Assembly (NCBI GenBank): GCA_903772945.1 | Contig: CAICTM010000230.1 | Location: forward strand, 24,370 to 88,369 | Origin: Seminavis robusta | Taxonomy: Eukaryota > Bacillariophyta > Bacillariophyceae > Naviculales > Naviculaceae | Reading direction: 5' to 3' | Length of the DNA: 64,000 bases | Part shown: positions 44,201 through 54,579 of the stretch, in pieces | Layout: every line of letters starts with the position of its first letter | How positions within the stretch are numbered: position 1 is the stretch's first letter | Program-made: the position numbers and the translations under genes | Notes under the pieces: generated by a model | What the model saw: the letters and a program-made list of their open reading frames with translations, nothing else | Told to the model about the DNA's origin: nothing | The model's database searches: none

Positions 44201-46987
44201 ATGGTATCCAGCCAATCATCCGTTCTGTCGCTGTTCTTAGTGGCTTGTGGCTTGTTGATGCTAGGCGCAAGGAGCCAGCAACATGTACAACAAAGAACAA
44301 CAAGCAGAAAATCTGGCAGTATTCGAAGAAACTTGGGTGCTGATTGCGAGAAAACTTGCAAGAATGCCCCCTTCAAAGATTTGGAGTATTTTGATGGTGA
44401 TGTCCTGCTAAAGCCAGAGGAAATGTTGGGGCGACTCAAGAGGCATCGCAAAATGTGGGTGGAGGAACAACTGAAGAAGGACTATGGAGATGAAAACTAC
44501 AACAACATGTTTGAGCCAATGGAACTGTGTGGAACAACGAAACACAAACAGAGGAAGAAGTTCAAGTCAGTGCTGGACGCCAACGAATCTTTCAAGATCC
44601 CGCCATCTTACCAAAGACCAAACGTCCCGACCGAGAGACACTGCCCACAGAAGGACCAGCATGGAGTAGGATGGTTCGGAAAATTCAAATGAAAGTTTTG
44701 CAAGTGCAGTTGGGTGTCTTGGAGGAACGCAAAAATGCTCATCCCATTTGCCTGGATGACTGCGCCAATGCCAACGATGAGCAAATAAGCAAGAGACGAT
44801 TTCTTGATAAAATCAAACCATCGGGAGGTTTCTATTCAAAGTTCATCTGGGCTACTGGAGGGCACAGGTAAGTACTTGGCTTGCTCTAGCAAGCTAGGAA
44901 ACTACAGTGTGTTTTCAACTCTCTCCTTATTATCATTGATTTTTATTCTCTGCGCAAGAGTAGTGCTTCGGCTGGCCATGGCAACTTATTCCGAGAAAGC
45001 TACACAGCAAACATGGATCGGGCTTTGACACCCATTCTGGCTAGCATTGGTTTGGATTTTGAGGCTCGTAATTATGCAATGGGCGGTACTGACTCTGCTG
45101 AGGAAGTTGCACTCTGCTGGAATTCCATCTTTGGAAGAGATGTTGATGCTATCAGGTACCATGGAGGCTGGGCAAACTGCAGACTTCACTACCCAAGATT
45201 TTTCATTCTCACATTGTGGATTCTGTGTATCTCTCTTGTTGTACAGTTGGGATTATGGCATGACCGATGGACATGATTTGTGGAAGGTGACCATGTATGC
45301 CTACAAGGCTGCAGGGATCTCTCGCATTAAGGATTCTGAAAGCTTGTCGCAACCAGGAAACATTGGCCATCGTCCCGCATTCTTTCCAATTCATCAGCAG
45401 GGTGGTGTCAACATGGTAGCCGAGACGATGCAAAATCTGGGAATGGCTTCTCTCGCATACAATGATGTCTACATGCGTGAAAAGATACTCTCAGTGGTGC
45501 CTGATATGTTTGCGTTAAATGACCAGCAGATTGAAAGCACACCAAAGTATGTGCAGTACTTGAAGTGTGAGGGGAAGATTGAATCTGGAGATCCAGGCTG
45601 TCATGACAACAAATTCAACAATTCCGTGTGCGATAACAGAAAGGCGCGAACAAGCTGGCATCCAGGTAGGTCTTGGGCAAACCGGACACATCTTAGTTCA
45701 CTGCTTTGTTTGGATACAAACTAATGGCAACATGATTGAATCCAATCGCTAACGATACTTTGGCTTCTGTTGATCCCCATCATCTGCTGGCTTGGAACTT
45801 GGCATCCAGGTTGGAAGGTATGCACTACAGTAGCTCTTGTGTGAACGCTCTTGACTGAGGTGGGCTTCTATTTTGTCCTCACTCTGGAGTTTGTCTTCTG
45901 GTGATTTTGAAGTATCATGCCCTAATGGGCAATCTCATGGCCATGACATTTCTTGATCTCTTTGAGGATGCCTTGCAAGGACTGATTGACATGGAGTGGG
46001 ACGTAGCAGGGGATGACTTGGATGCTGCCAAAAAGATTGTGTTGGACAAACTTCAGTCTTTGGATCAGCAAGAGCAGGAAGACTACGACGGGATCTTCTC
46101 GAAACCAATGCCTGAGGAATTCACGCCACACATTCAACGGTGGTGGTCTGAATCCCGACGAGCTCATCTCCAAGACATGCCCGTTGAAGATTTCTTCAAG
46201 GAGACAAGTTTTTGCCATTCTGCCCTCTTGCCATCTGAAATCCGATTCAAGGGTCTCGTGACAGAAAACTTTACCAGTGTTGGCACCATTATGGATCAAA
46301 GCTTTGAGGAAGGAACTTCATGGAAGCCAATCTTTAAGTCTGAAAACCGCCACTTTGGGGGAGAATCAGAGCCTGTACCATACGAGGATCCCAACCCAGA
46401 AAAGAACAATGGAATCATGAGGTTGGTAAGGGAAGATGGTCAACGTCAAGAATGTGAAGAGTATGTGAATTTGGATTACAAGGACTACTTCTATGCTGGT
46501 AGTGTGGCAGACTGGCAGACCTTGGTGCTGCCAAATGACTCTGAGAAGAAGTATTACACTGAGTTTGATGCAGCCAAGAGCAAGGGATGGATTCTGGTAT
46601 GCCTGACAAGGGTAAGTTGTTTCTGTGGTTGTGTGGAATATTCTATGGATGCAAAGTGATCTCAGTACTCTTCTTGTCATGTAGTGTGATTGGGGCCGAT
46701 GCCCAGAATCAGACATTCACTCCTACTTTGGATGGGAGCGACCCCGACTTCGGGAGGGAGAAGAGCCACCATCAGCAGAAGAAATAGCCAAGAAAGGCAC
46801 AGTGGAAATGACCATCAATGGTGTCCCTGTGACAGAAGCCTCTGATATGCACACCTGTTATTCCTTGAAGCACAAGGATGGCCATGTATGGAAGCCAAAT
46901 TCCAATGGCCAGTATGAGATCAAAACCCGCATCACGGGTGCTGAATCTCATGCCTTTATTCGCTTCAGTGCCGTTGTTCTTATTTAG
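44201..46987 (+). CDS. Secreted SGNH-hydrolase-like protein, six exons including an 8-nt microexon
   Basis: Exons 44201-44867, 44961-45155, 45247-45665, 45810-45817, 45913-46611 and 46685-46987; about 763 aa if one base is missing near 44690. Signal peptide (LSLFLVACGLLMLG). The core has GGHSSASAGHGN near the nucleophile-loop position, FEARNYAMGG, SWDYGMTDG and TSWHPGWKYHALMGN, in the order of SGNH blocks I, II, III and V. The block V His is seen in WHPG, but the classic GDS is replaced, so catalytic activity is uncertain. The C-terminal part is a beta-rich, Cys-containing domain (CDWGRCPES, MHTCYSLKH). The frame must change between HGVGWFGKFK and KVLQVQLGVLEERK; adding one base makes the total length a multiple of three. 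Confidence 0.72.
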
Positions 46988-47337
46988 TAGATTAATGGTT
47001 AACTTGGTAGGATGCAGACTGTTTCAAAATTAGTCTACTTGTACGTGGTTACATAATAGTCGTACAGTTGCTTTATCCACCTGGAGCGCAGGATGCCTTC
47101 GGCTCTGCTGGGTTATGGAACAGGCTGTGTGGCGAGCTGCGCCTTCGAGCCAAAATTTGAACTCTTCTCAAGATTGCCGTCCCGCGAGAACGGATCACCG
47201 TCTCATCTTCTCCAAGCAAACGGAATGACATCGACCTCTCAACTCTAGCTAGACCCTCCAGCAACCAACCAACATTGTTGGCATGAGAACCAAACGGTAG
47301 TCTGAATGATAGGAGAAGCGAAAGGAGGGCTTCGACG
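46988..47337. other. Intergenic region
   Basis: 350 bp between the stop codon of the SGNH-like gene and the CNNM start. Nothing recognisable beyond a probable promoter for the latter. Confidence 0.5.
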
Positions 47338-49517
47338 ATGATATATTCAAAACAGCAAGCGCTGATTCGGTGTTGTGCTCTTTCTATGCTACTTTTTGTG
47401 GTGGCATCCGTCACACTCGCTAGTAGCTCTCCTCCGCTCCGGACTATTAGTCGAGACTCTTCCGTGGAAATTGCTTCCTCTGCAGGTAAAAGTAGGACAA
47501 GAGAGACTGCCTTGAGACATGCTTCGAGCCTGTTGGAATCTGTGAGCATTACTGGTTTATGCCATCCAACCACCGATCAGTATGCGCCACAATTTCCAAG
47601 GTGTGCCGATGTGACAGAAGAAGAAGACGACCAAAGACCGAAAATAATACGACAGCGGACGAGATGGCTTGAGAATGAAGATGACAATCTACAACAGTAC
47701 TATGCATACTACTACCAAAAGGACGACAGTAGTAGTAGCAGCAACAACAACAATGACGATGTGGTGGACAATTGGGCCACCGCTTCCGACGAGGAGCAAG
47801 AAGCTCATGACAAGAGACCCTGGTACTACGTCGTTCAAGCATCCGCCACCCTCCTCTGTGTCATTGTGGGCTCTGTTTCTTCTGGATTGTACGTGGGATT
47901 GTTGAGTATGGATCCACTCTTGCTAGTGATCAAGTCCAGGACATCCAAATCAGAGAGCGAAAAACATCGCATCGAACAGCTCCTGGCACTCATCAAACAA
48001 CGACATCAATTGATTGTCACACTCCTCATCACCAGTTGTCTGGCAGCAGAAGCCATGCCCGTGTTCCTTCAGAGACTGGTTCACGACTATCTCGCCATTT
48101 TGGTTTCTGTCATTCTGGTACTCTTTTTTGGAGAAATACTCCCATCGGTCCTCTTTACCGGAGTCAACCAAATTGAAATGGCCAGTCGATGGGCGCCGGT
48201 AGTGCGGATATGGATCTGGCTTCTCTACCCAGTCACTTATCCCATTGCTTACATTCTAGAGGTGCTCTCATCTTCGGGTTCCACCAGACGACGGGGATCC
48301 GGTGGTTGCTGTGGAACGGATTCTTCTCTCTCATCCACAGAGGATAGACCCATTGCCAGCAGTGGAATTGGTGGTACCTTGTACAATAGAGGAGAACTGG
48401 CAGCCCTCATTAGAATCCAATATGAGGAACGGAGGGCTCGTCGACAACGCACCATGCAAAAACAAGCCAGTCTGGAGAGCATCAAAAACAATTCGGATCC
48501 CAATAATCAACCGACGACGCAACAACAGCAGTCGCAGAACCTCCATGATTCCGCCGAATTCTCTTCCCAAACCGTTTCGCCCACATCCTCGGTCGACTTG
48601 AAAACCTTTCGGAAAGATTTCCAACGCCGGGAATCCATGGTGTCCATTGACAGTCATGACGTGGAACGAATAGAAGGCGCCTTGCAGCTCAAAACCAAAA
48701 CCGCCATGGATATCTGTCTCAGCTGGCACAAGGTCTTTTGCATACCCAGCGACATGATCCTAGACGAAACCAACATATTCACAATCTACGCCAGTGGCTA
48801 CAGGTATGTATGCATATTCTGATCATGTATCAGAGGTTGGTGTATAGATCGATTGGTACGGTTGCCTTGACGACAATACTGGTCTTGTGGCTCACACCGC
48901 CTTGCTGTTCCTGCGCACCAACAACAAAAAGTCGCGTTCCGGTCTATGTGAACAATGATCGCAAACAGGTTCAAGGGATCCTTCTGACACGGCACTTGAT
49001 GGTAGTCAATAGCAAGAAAGATGGCAGCAAAATGCCGACACCTTCGGATCTGGCTCTGCATCGGCCTCGATGTATACCCCCCGACACCAACTTGTCCGAT
49101 CTGATTAGTCTGTTTCAGAGCGGAACCAATGCCACTCTGAGTCTCATGGCTCTGGTCTGTGCGAGACCACATATTGGCAACAAGGCGTTGGAAGAAGGAA
49201 GAGCCATACCGGACAAGGCAAGTCTCATGGGGTAAGCAAATGTTTTGTCATGGTGCATTCTGTTGTTGTGTAAAGCGTCGACTCCTTCTACCAAACTGCG
49301 TTGGGCAATCTGGAAAGAAGACTCACCCCATACCTTTGTTTGTTGCTGTCTGCATACTAGTGTCTGTACGTTGGAAGATGTCTTGGAGGCACTCTTACAA
49401 CAGCAGATATACGATGAAATGGACGGCGTCTCTGGTAGAAACCCAAGAACGTCCCAGACGGCGGATGGAAACATGGACACGATTCAAGAAGCAACCAGCT
49501 ACCATCCCATTGCCTGA
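47338..49517 (+). CDS. CNNM/DUF21-type membrane protein with CBS-pair region
   Basis: Exons 47338-48803, 48932-49231 and 49361-49517, about 640 aa. A signal-peptide-like start and an acidic, Asn/Ser-rich extracellular region precede a DUF21 transmembrane core (SVSSGLYVGLLSMDPLLL, QLIVTLLITSCLAAEAMPVFL, VILVLFFGEILPS, VTYPIAYILEVL). The cytosolic part has FTIYASGYRS|RVPVY across intron 1, VQGILLTRHLM and GVCTLEDVLEALLQQQIYDEMD across intron 2. These match the CBS pair of CNNM/HlyC-CorC proteins (usual form TLEDVIEEILQEEI), which are linked to magnesium transport. A long Ser/Gln-rich insert (48280-48600) separates core and CBS. All splice phases agree. Confidence 0.87.
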
Positions 49518-49911
49518 TGAGACCTTGGAGCAACTATTTGTTGTATCATCAAACCAAGCTACACTGTACTACCGTGCGGCAGAGACAGGTTGACCAAAGA
49601 AAACAAAAATTTACCAGCCATAGACGAAGAAGAACCACTGTACATGCTGTTTCTAATCCATACATCATTCTAAAAGCTAGAGCTTCAGTTACATGTACCG
49701 TACCGTAGTTGCAAAATCATCAAAACTTATCCTTACTATGGTACTTATAGTTGCTACTGGTACGGTGGGACTTGGCATGTACATCAATACACCAGCTCTC
49801 GAGCTAGTATCTGTCCACCAAATAGATCACCACCAAATATCTTTTACTGCTGAGATCAAGAGTGGACTCTGATTGAATAATATATATGCATCCGTGTACG
49901 GTACCGAATGC
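49518..49911. other. Intergenic region between convergent genes
   Basis: About 390 bp, AT-rich, with ACCGTACCGTA and GGTACGGT words. No gene. Confidence 0.5.
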
Positions 49912-50499
49912 TCAAAAAGAGTCAAATCCTGTGACCCAGCCGGTGACTTGATCAAGATCTTCCAAATCTTGCTGCTCCTTCACCCAATAGGGCGTTGGCT
50001 GGCTGGTAGAATCTGTCGCGGTCTTTTGTTGCTGTACAGTTGTCGTTGTTGTCATTGTCGTGGTTGGCGCAATAATGGTAGTTTCCTCCACGGAAGCCAT
50101 TGGTGCCATCGCGGAAAGGGCAAAGAACCCTGCCAGGAACATTCCACCAATGATAGGCAATACACCAACACCACTGGCCTGATTATCCACCGGTGGATCA
50201 AACCTATCAAAGGATGTGCTTGTTTGTTGCTGATTCTCATTCCATACGGGTTGTTCCACGGCCACTGCTTCTTGCACGATGGGTGGTGGCTTTGCCACTT
50301 GCCTCGGCTGAACCCAAGCACCCACAGGCGTCATCATGGTGCTGGTGACATTGTAGAAAGAACCTCCATCCATATCGACCACACTGGCAAAGCTTCGCGT
50401 TCTTGGCAGGAGTGCTTTGTTCGTCGATACAAAAGCTGGTCCAACCGATGCCGCCATGGGGAGCAACACCAAGGATGTAATCCAAACAAGAGCCATCAT
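49912..50499 (-). CDS. Hypothetical protein, likely plastid-targeted, one transmembrane segment
   Basis: Single exon, 195 aa. An N-terminal signal peptide (ALVWITSLVLLPMAASVGPA) is followed by Phe at the predicted cleavage site (PA|FVSTNK), the A-F pattern that directs diatom preproteins into complex plastids. The mature part is Pro/Gln/Thr-rich, with one hydrophobic helix (VGVLPIIGGMFLAGFFALSAMA) and a charged C-terminus. No family recognised. The divergent 5S rRNA gene lies 320 bp upstream. Confidence 0.62.
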   Translation of the reverse strand: MMALVWITSLVLLPMAASVGPAFVSTNKALLPRTRSFASVVDMDGGSFYNVTSTMMTPVGAWVQPRQVAKPPPIVQEAVAVEQPVWNENQQQTSTSFDRFDPPVDNQASGVGVLPIIGGMFLAGFFALSAMAPMASVEETTIIAPTTTMTTTTTVQQQKTATDSTSQPTPYWVKEQQDLEDLDQVTGWVTGFDSF

Positions 50500-50820
50500 C
50501 CTACTAGTAGATAGATATCAATTTTAAGCAAGCAATCAACACAAGCAATAAATCCAAACAATGCGGAGCTTTTTATGGGATCCAAAAACTGCAACCTGTC
50601 AAGAAGAAAAGATTGGAATGGTTTGGGAAGAGGATCGTCTCGTTCAAAACAGAAGCTCATTGGAAGAGCAAAGTGAGAAGTCGAGAAGTCCCACCTGGCC
50701 ATCATCACTTTGTTTGACAGTCCTTCTCGATATCTGTTGTTCCGGTTCGCGTTTGTGCGCACGTTCGGCCAAAGATTTCAAAAGCATGCTTTTTTGTTGC
50801 ATTGTTTTTCTTCCACTATC
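50500..50820. other. Intergenic region upstream of 5S rRNA
   Basis: About 320 bp between the divergent minus-strand gene and the 5S rRNA gene. No conserved frame; only the two promoters are expected here. Confidence 0.45.
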
Positions 50821-50821
50821 A

Positions 50822-50937
50822 GGAACGACCATACCACGATGACAGCACCGCTTCCCGTCTGCTCAGCGAAGTTAAGCATCGTCGGGCCAGGTTAGTACTA
50901 CGGTGGGGGACCACGTTGGAATCCCTGGTGTTGTTCT
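50822..50937 (+). rRNA. 5S ribosomal RNA
   Basis: About 116 nt. The loop region GCGAAGTTAAGC and the downstream GGGCCAGGTTAGTACTACGGTGGG match the conserved 5S internal control region, followed by GGGGACCAC and GGAATCCCTGGTG. The ends pair to form helix I (GAACGAC at 50823-50829 with GTTGTTC at 50930-50936), and a T5 run follows as an RNA polymerase III terminator. It is a single isolated copy in this window. Confidence 0.92.
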
Positions 50938-51361
50938 TTTTGCTATTTCGTCGGAGCTGGCTTGGCTTTGAGGAGATTCGATTCATCAACTAACTTTTGC
51001 CTACGGTATCCCCCTCTTTGTTGCGGTAGGAATGCAAGAGCTTACAAGTGGGATCGTTAGTACGGTACCGGTAGTGGCTGGGAGTGGACAATTCTGGGTT
51101 GCTGCAGTCAGCTTCCATTGCTTTGCCACATGTCTGGCTAGGCGTTGCAATATTATCTTTGTGCCCTCCGGCCACCAAGAAGTGGTACCGGTACCAGTAC
51201 TGTACATTCGGTGCTCTTTCGCGATGTTTGCCGCCGCGTTCACGGTTGACCAGCACGGAAGGGTCGCTCCGTCGTCTATTCTAATGGTACCATACGAAAT
51301 GGACCAGCCATTGATCCACACAATCACTTTTTCCACACCACAAGTCTCACAACCATCATCA
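50938..51361. other. Intergenic region
   Basis: Follows the 5S rRNA terminator. A few ACCGGTA/GGTACCGGTACC palindromes (51060-51075, 51180-51200); no gene. Confidence 0.5.
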
Positions 51362-51925
51362 TCACTGTCGTTCGTTGATAGTATATTCTTGCCTACTAAC
51401 AGTAGTAGTGCTTTTGGATTCCTTCATGACTCGATTGACTTCATTCTGAAATTGTCGTTTTCCCGTGGTGTCGATTGTGACCTTGCCGTCTTTCACCAAA
51501 AAGTCGTAGCCAAACAAGTTCAAGACAAAGCCCAACAAAAGGATTCCCAAGGCCGCGGCGTTAATGATCTTGTCTAGCTTGCCAAAGAGTGTCATGTTCT
51601 CAAATACAAAGGGATCCTTACTGGCTGCATCCAACATTTCCTCGGCAGCTGGACTCTTTATGGGATCTTCTTCGCTGTCCTCCTCCTTCTTGGCTGGACG
51701 GGGAAGGCAATTTGCTCGTCTCCCTATTCTTGGTCGAGTAGAAAATGGATTGATGCAAGCATCAGAACGGATCCAACCTTTGGTGGTAGAAGTAGGAATA
51801 TGGACTGCTTTAATAAACCCCTCTGCAAGATCAGTTCCAACGAGAAAGCAAGCGACGACCACAACCGTGAAGGTTGAGAAAAAAGAAAAGCGCCAGCTTT
51901 GAGTTCCTTGTGACTTCATCAGCAT
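51362..51925 (-). CDS. Hypothetical protein, likely plastid-targeted, C-terminal membrane helix
   Basis: Single exon, 187 aa. Signal peptide (FFSTFTVVVVACFLVGTDLAEG) followed by Phe and a basic transit-like stretch, then an acidic linker (KKEEDSEEDPIKSP). A conserved-looking segment TLFGKLDKIINAAALGILLLGFVLNLFGYDFLV contains one helix; the C-terminus is polar. The arrangement fits a small plastid membrane protein, but no family name can be given. Confidence 0.6.
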   Translation of the reverse strand: MLMKSQGTQSWRFSFFSTFTVVVVACFLVGTDLAEGFIKAVHIPTSTTKGWIRSDACINPFSTRPRIGRRANCLPRPAKKEEDSEEDPIKSPAAEEMLDAASKDPFVFENMTLFGKLDKIINAAALGILLLGFVLNLFGYDFLVKDGKVTIDTTGKRQFQNEVNRVMKESKSTTTVSRQEYTINERQ

Positions 51926-52707
51926 TCTGCCTTGCTCCTACCTATACTTGAAACTGCTAGAGTAGACAGTGGGAGGGCTACTAGTCTAGTACCACTCATC
52001 AACTTTCAACTCCTTGCGATACATGTACTAGCTAGCTAGCTAGCTAGAGTATCCATGGCGGCAAAGACAGAAGACGCACGTCGCAAATCGAGATGAACAA
52101 ATCAACAAGCCGTCGAAGTTGATAGGACGTCGCCATTAAAACTTCAGCAGCGCATGGGCGGATGGGCGGGGATCTCGATATCTGGATGCCAGACTTGTTC
52201 TACAGTACTTCGGAGGACACTTTTACTTATTCTTTTGATTCTTGCGAAGTGGTAAGTGGTATCCAATGTACATCCTTCCGGTATGTACGTTGCAATTGCT
52301 GGATTAGAAAAGGCCGGCTAAAGCCTCCTATCACTTCCTCACCCCTGTCAAACCTATTGTGGGCAGTCCCGGTATCCACAAGCACGACTGGGTCATCGGT
52401 TGGGATTTTATATACATCTACATACGAATATCTATATTAATACTTGGCCGGCTTGTCAAAAGTCATTGGATCGGCTAGTGGTTAATCATGTAAGATGAAT
52501 GTGCTACATAAACTATATAGTAAAAAATCGAGAAACAAAAAAAGGATGCTCCACTGGTGATTGCACACAATTCTGAAATGGAAAACGGCAACACTTTGTC
52601 TTGTGTAGGGAAACTACACACATGCTACAATAAAGCTAAAACTAGTGTCACAATTCGGCAAGAAACAAGCTAGACCATTTACATTCTACAGATTCACACA
52701 CAGCCAT
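51926..52707. other. Intergenic region
   Basis: Contains a CTAGCTAGCTAGCTAGCTAG run at about 52030-52048 and otherwise AT-rich sequence. One end of the Merlin-type element may lie here, but no terminal inverted repeat was identified by eye. Confidence 0.45.
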
Positions 52708-53915
52708 TTAGTAGTCATACTTGACATCTCTAAGGGCAGCGAGAAGGCCATTCCACAAATTGCCCTCGTTGTTTCTTCTCCAAACAAACTCAAACAAACA
52801 ACCTTGAACCTACAGGCGATGCAGGAAACCATGATAGGTGAGTGATCTTGCTGTTCAAACCAATGCAATCGGGACAAACACATCCCGCAACTTACCTGCT
52901 TTTTTGTCCTCTTGCGGACTGGAACCATCCTCTTGATTCCATTCCACGTACCCTCGATGGTGTTGGTGTGGACCCCAGTCTCTGGGTTCTTGAAGTGCCT
53001 TGAATGGTTCACGCCCTCCCACTGGTAAAGTGGCAGGGACAAACCGTCTCCGAGATCCATCTCCAGATACTCGATAGAGAAGTAGACAGGCCAACAGTCA
53101 CTCCTGATAATGGAGCCAGGCTTGATAAACTTGAGAATCAGAGGTAGCAATGTGTTACTATCTCTCTGGTCAGGGCTTCCCCACCCATTGCCCGCGTCAC
53201 TAAAGCCACTCCGTGGCCATAGTTTGTTAAACTAACGAGTATTTTACACCTACTATCTCTCTGGTCAACTGTCACGGCAAACATCTTCCTCTCAGCAGTT
53301 AGCTCCACTCCACCAAACACCCACACACCTTCAACTCTATGTCCTCGGTGATATTTTCTCTTACCAAATTTGCTCTCATCAATCTCCACAATAACACCCG
53401 ATCTGGCCCTGATCACTTAGGACAATAGAACAAACTAGCTGATGAACATAAGTAGTCCAATGCTGTACCTTGTTTTTTGACCACCCCGTATATGTAGCCA
53501 GCTGCTTTGATGTAGCGCCGCTCAACCAGTGGTACAGGAAGAGCATCAGCTTCCTCTTGCCACCTCGATGCTCTGCAAAGAAGGTCCCATGGTAGATTGA
53601 TTGGGACCACGCTTTTCCATTGTCACGAACACAGCCACGGCATCTGCATCTCACAACCTGATCTTTGTTTGGAGGACTCAGCGCACTGTCGCATAAAGGG
53701 CAAAATACAGGGACTGAAATGATATTCTCATCAATGAGAAACTGTGCTGTGGATGCCTCAGACCGGAACAAGTAGTGTATGACATCTTCTGTAGGGATGC
53801 CGGTCTTCTTGTTGGCATTGGTCAGCACACTCATGTAGTCCTTCGAGGGGCTGTCATGGTGGAGCGCACGATCTACAGGGTCCATTACCGGCATGACGGA
53901 GAAAATGCTACACAT
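52708..53915 (-). mobile_element. Merlin (IS1595-like) DNA transposon, transposase gene
   Basis: Exons 53915-~53405, ~53405-53251, 53157-52896 and 52809-52708. The N-terminal zinc ribbon reads CPLCDSAL...CRCRGC, followed by FFAEHRGGKRKLMLFLYHW and YTGWSKNKVQHW. The DDE-type ISXO2/IS1595 catalytic core follows: VEIDESKFGKRKYHRGHRVEG-VWVFGGVE (first acidic residue), then DCWPVY (second) and HTNTIEGTWNGIKR (third). The last exon has LFEFVWRRNNEGNLWNGLLAAL, a typical Merlin C-terminus. Around GGGTG near 53400 the two halves are in different frames, so there is an indel or an unresolved junction. Otherwise the gene looks young. Terminal inverted repeats and the 8-bp target duplication were not located. 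Confidence 0.8.
53156..53267 (-). repeat. 16-bp direct repeats at the splice sites of transposase intron
   Basis: GACCAGAGAGATAGTA occurs at 53267-53252 (end of the exon) and 53171-53156 (end of the 93-nt intron and start of the next exon). Splicing from one copy to the other restores the reading frame (VDQRDSSNTLLPL). The intron is thus bounded by an exact duplication. Confidence 0.88.
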
Positions 53916-54579
53916 ATCAGTGAGTGAGCGACTGCTAAGGTGTGGGAGTCTTTCGGCACAGAGGGAGAAAAAGATATCTTTCTCATTCGTACAAAAAGCT
54001 GCACATGATCATCTTCCCCGTACACAGGGGAAAAACAGTGGCAATGATCACGAACAGCAAACAACTAGCTAGATGACGAACAAACAAGACTATTAGTACT
54101 ACTTTTTAATGCCCTCTTAATCTATTATCCCCAGCATCACTCGTCCAACTGTCGTCCTAGCCTCTTGTTCATCTCTAGCTACAGCTCTGTGGTAGTGGCC
54201 AAGCAACCAAACTGGTCGGCAGCATCTGTAATGCCAAGCAACTAGCCGTTCCTTCACGAACAAAGCACTGCCTCCAACGAACAAATTCTGCCACCAACGC
54301 TCCCTCCAACACCGGCAAAACGCAGTGCAAACCATGTAGCCTCCCTAATGAAACTCCTTTCACGAACTCATCAGTTGAGACATCACCAGCATCTTACTAC
54401 AGCCTCACCAGGTCCCTCATTGCTGCCTCCAGCAGAGATAATCGTAGGGCTGGGTACTTCCTCCACGAGAAGACGCAAGCCCTCACCACTCCCTCCGACA
54501 AAACAAGCCCTGGTTGATTGTTGCTCTCCATTCTCACTTTTTTTTGGTTGGGCCGAATAGACCACAAACAAAAGCCCCG
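53916..54579. other. Intergenic region between the transposase and the coiled-coil gene
   Basis: No conserved protein. 54117-54579 is Pro/Ser/Thr-biased in several frames but unconvincing. It may contain the outer end of the transposon and the leader of the next gene. Confidence 0.45.

Noticed and set aside
49873-50514. Plus-strand reading frame of 213 codons
   Set aside because: It overlaps the minus-strand gene 50499-49912, which has a signal peptide, an A-F plastid motif and a clear membrane helix; the plus-strand product is His/Arg/Cys-rich noise.
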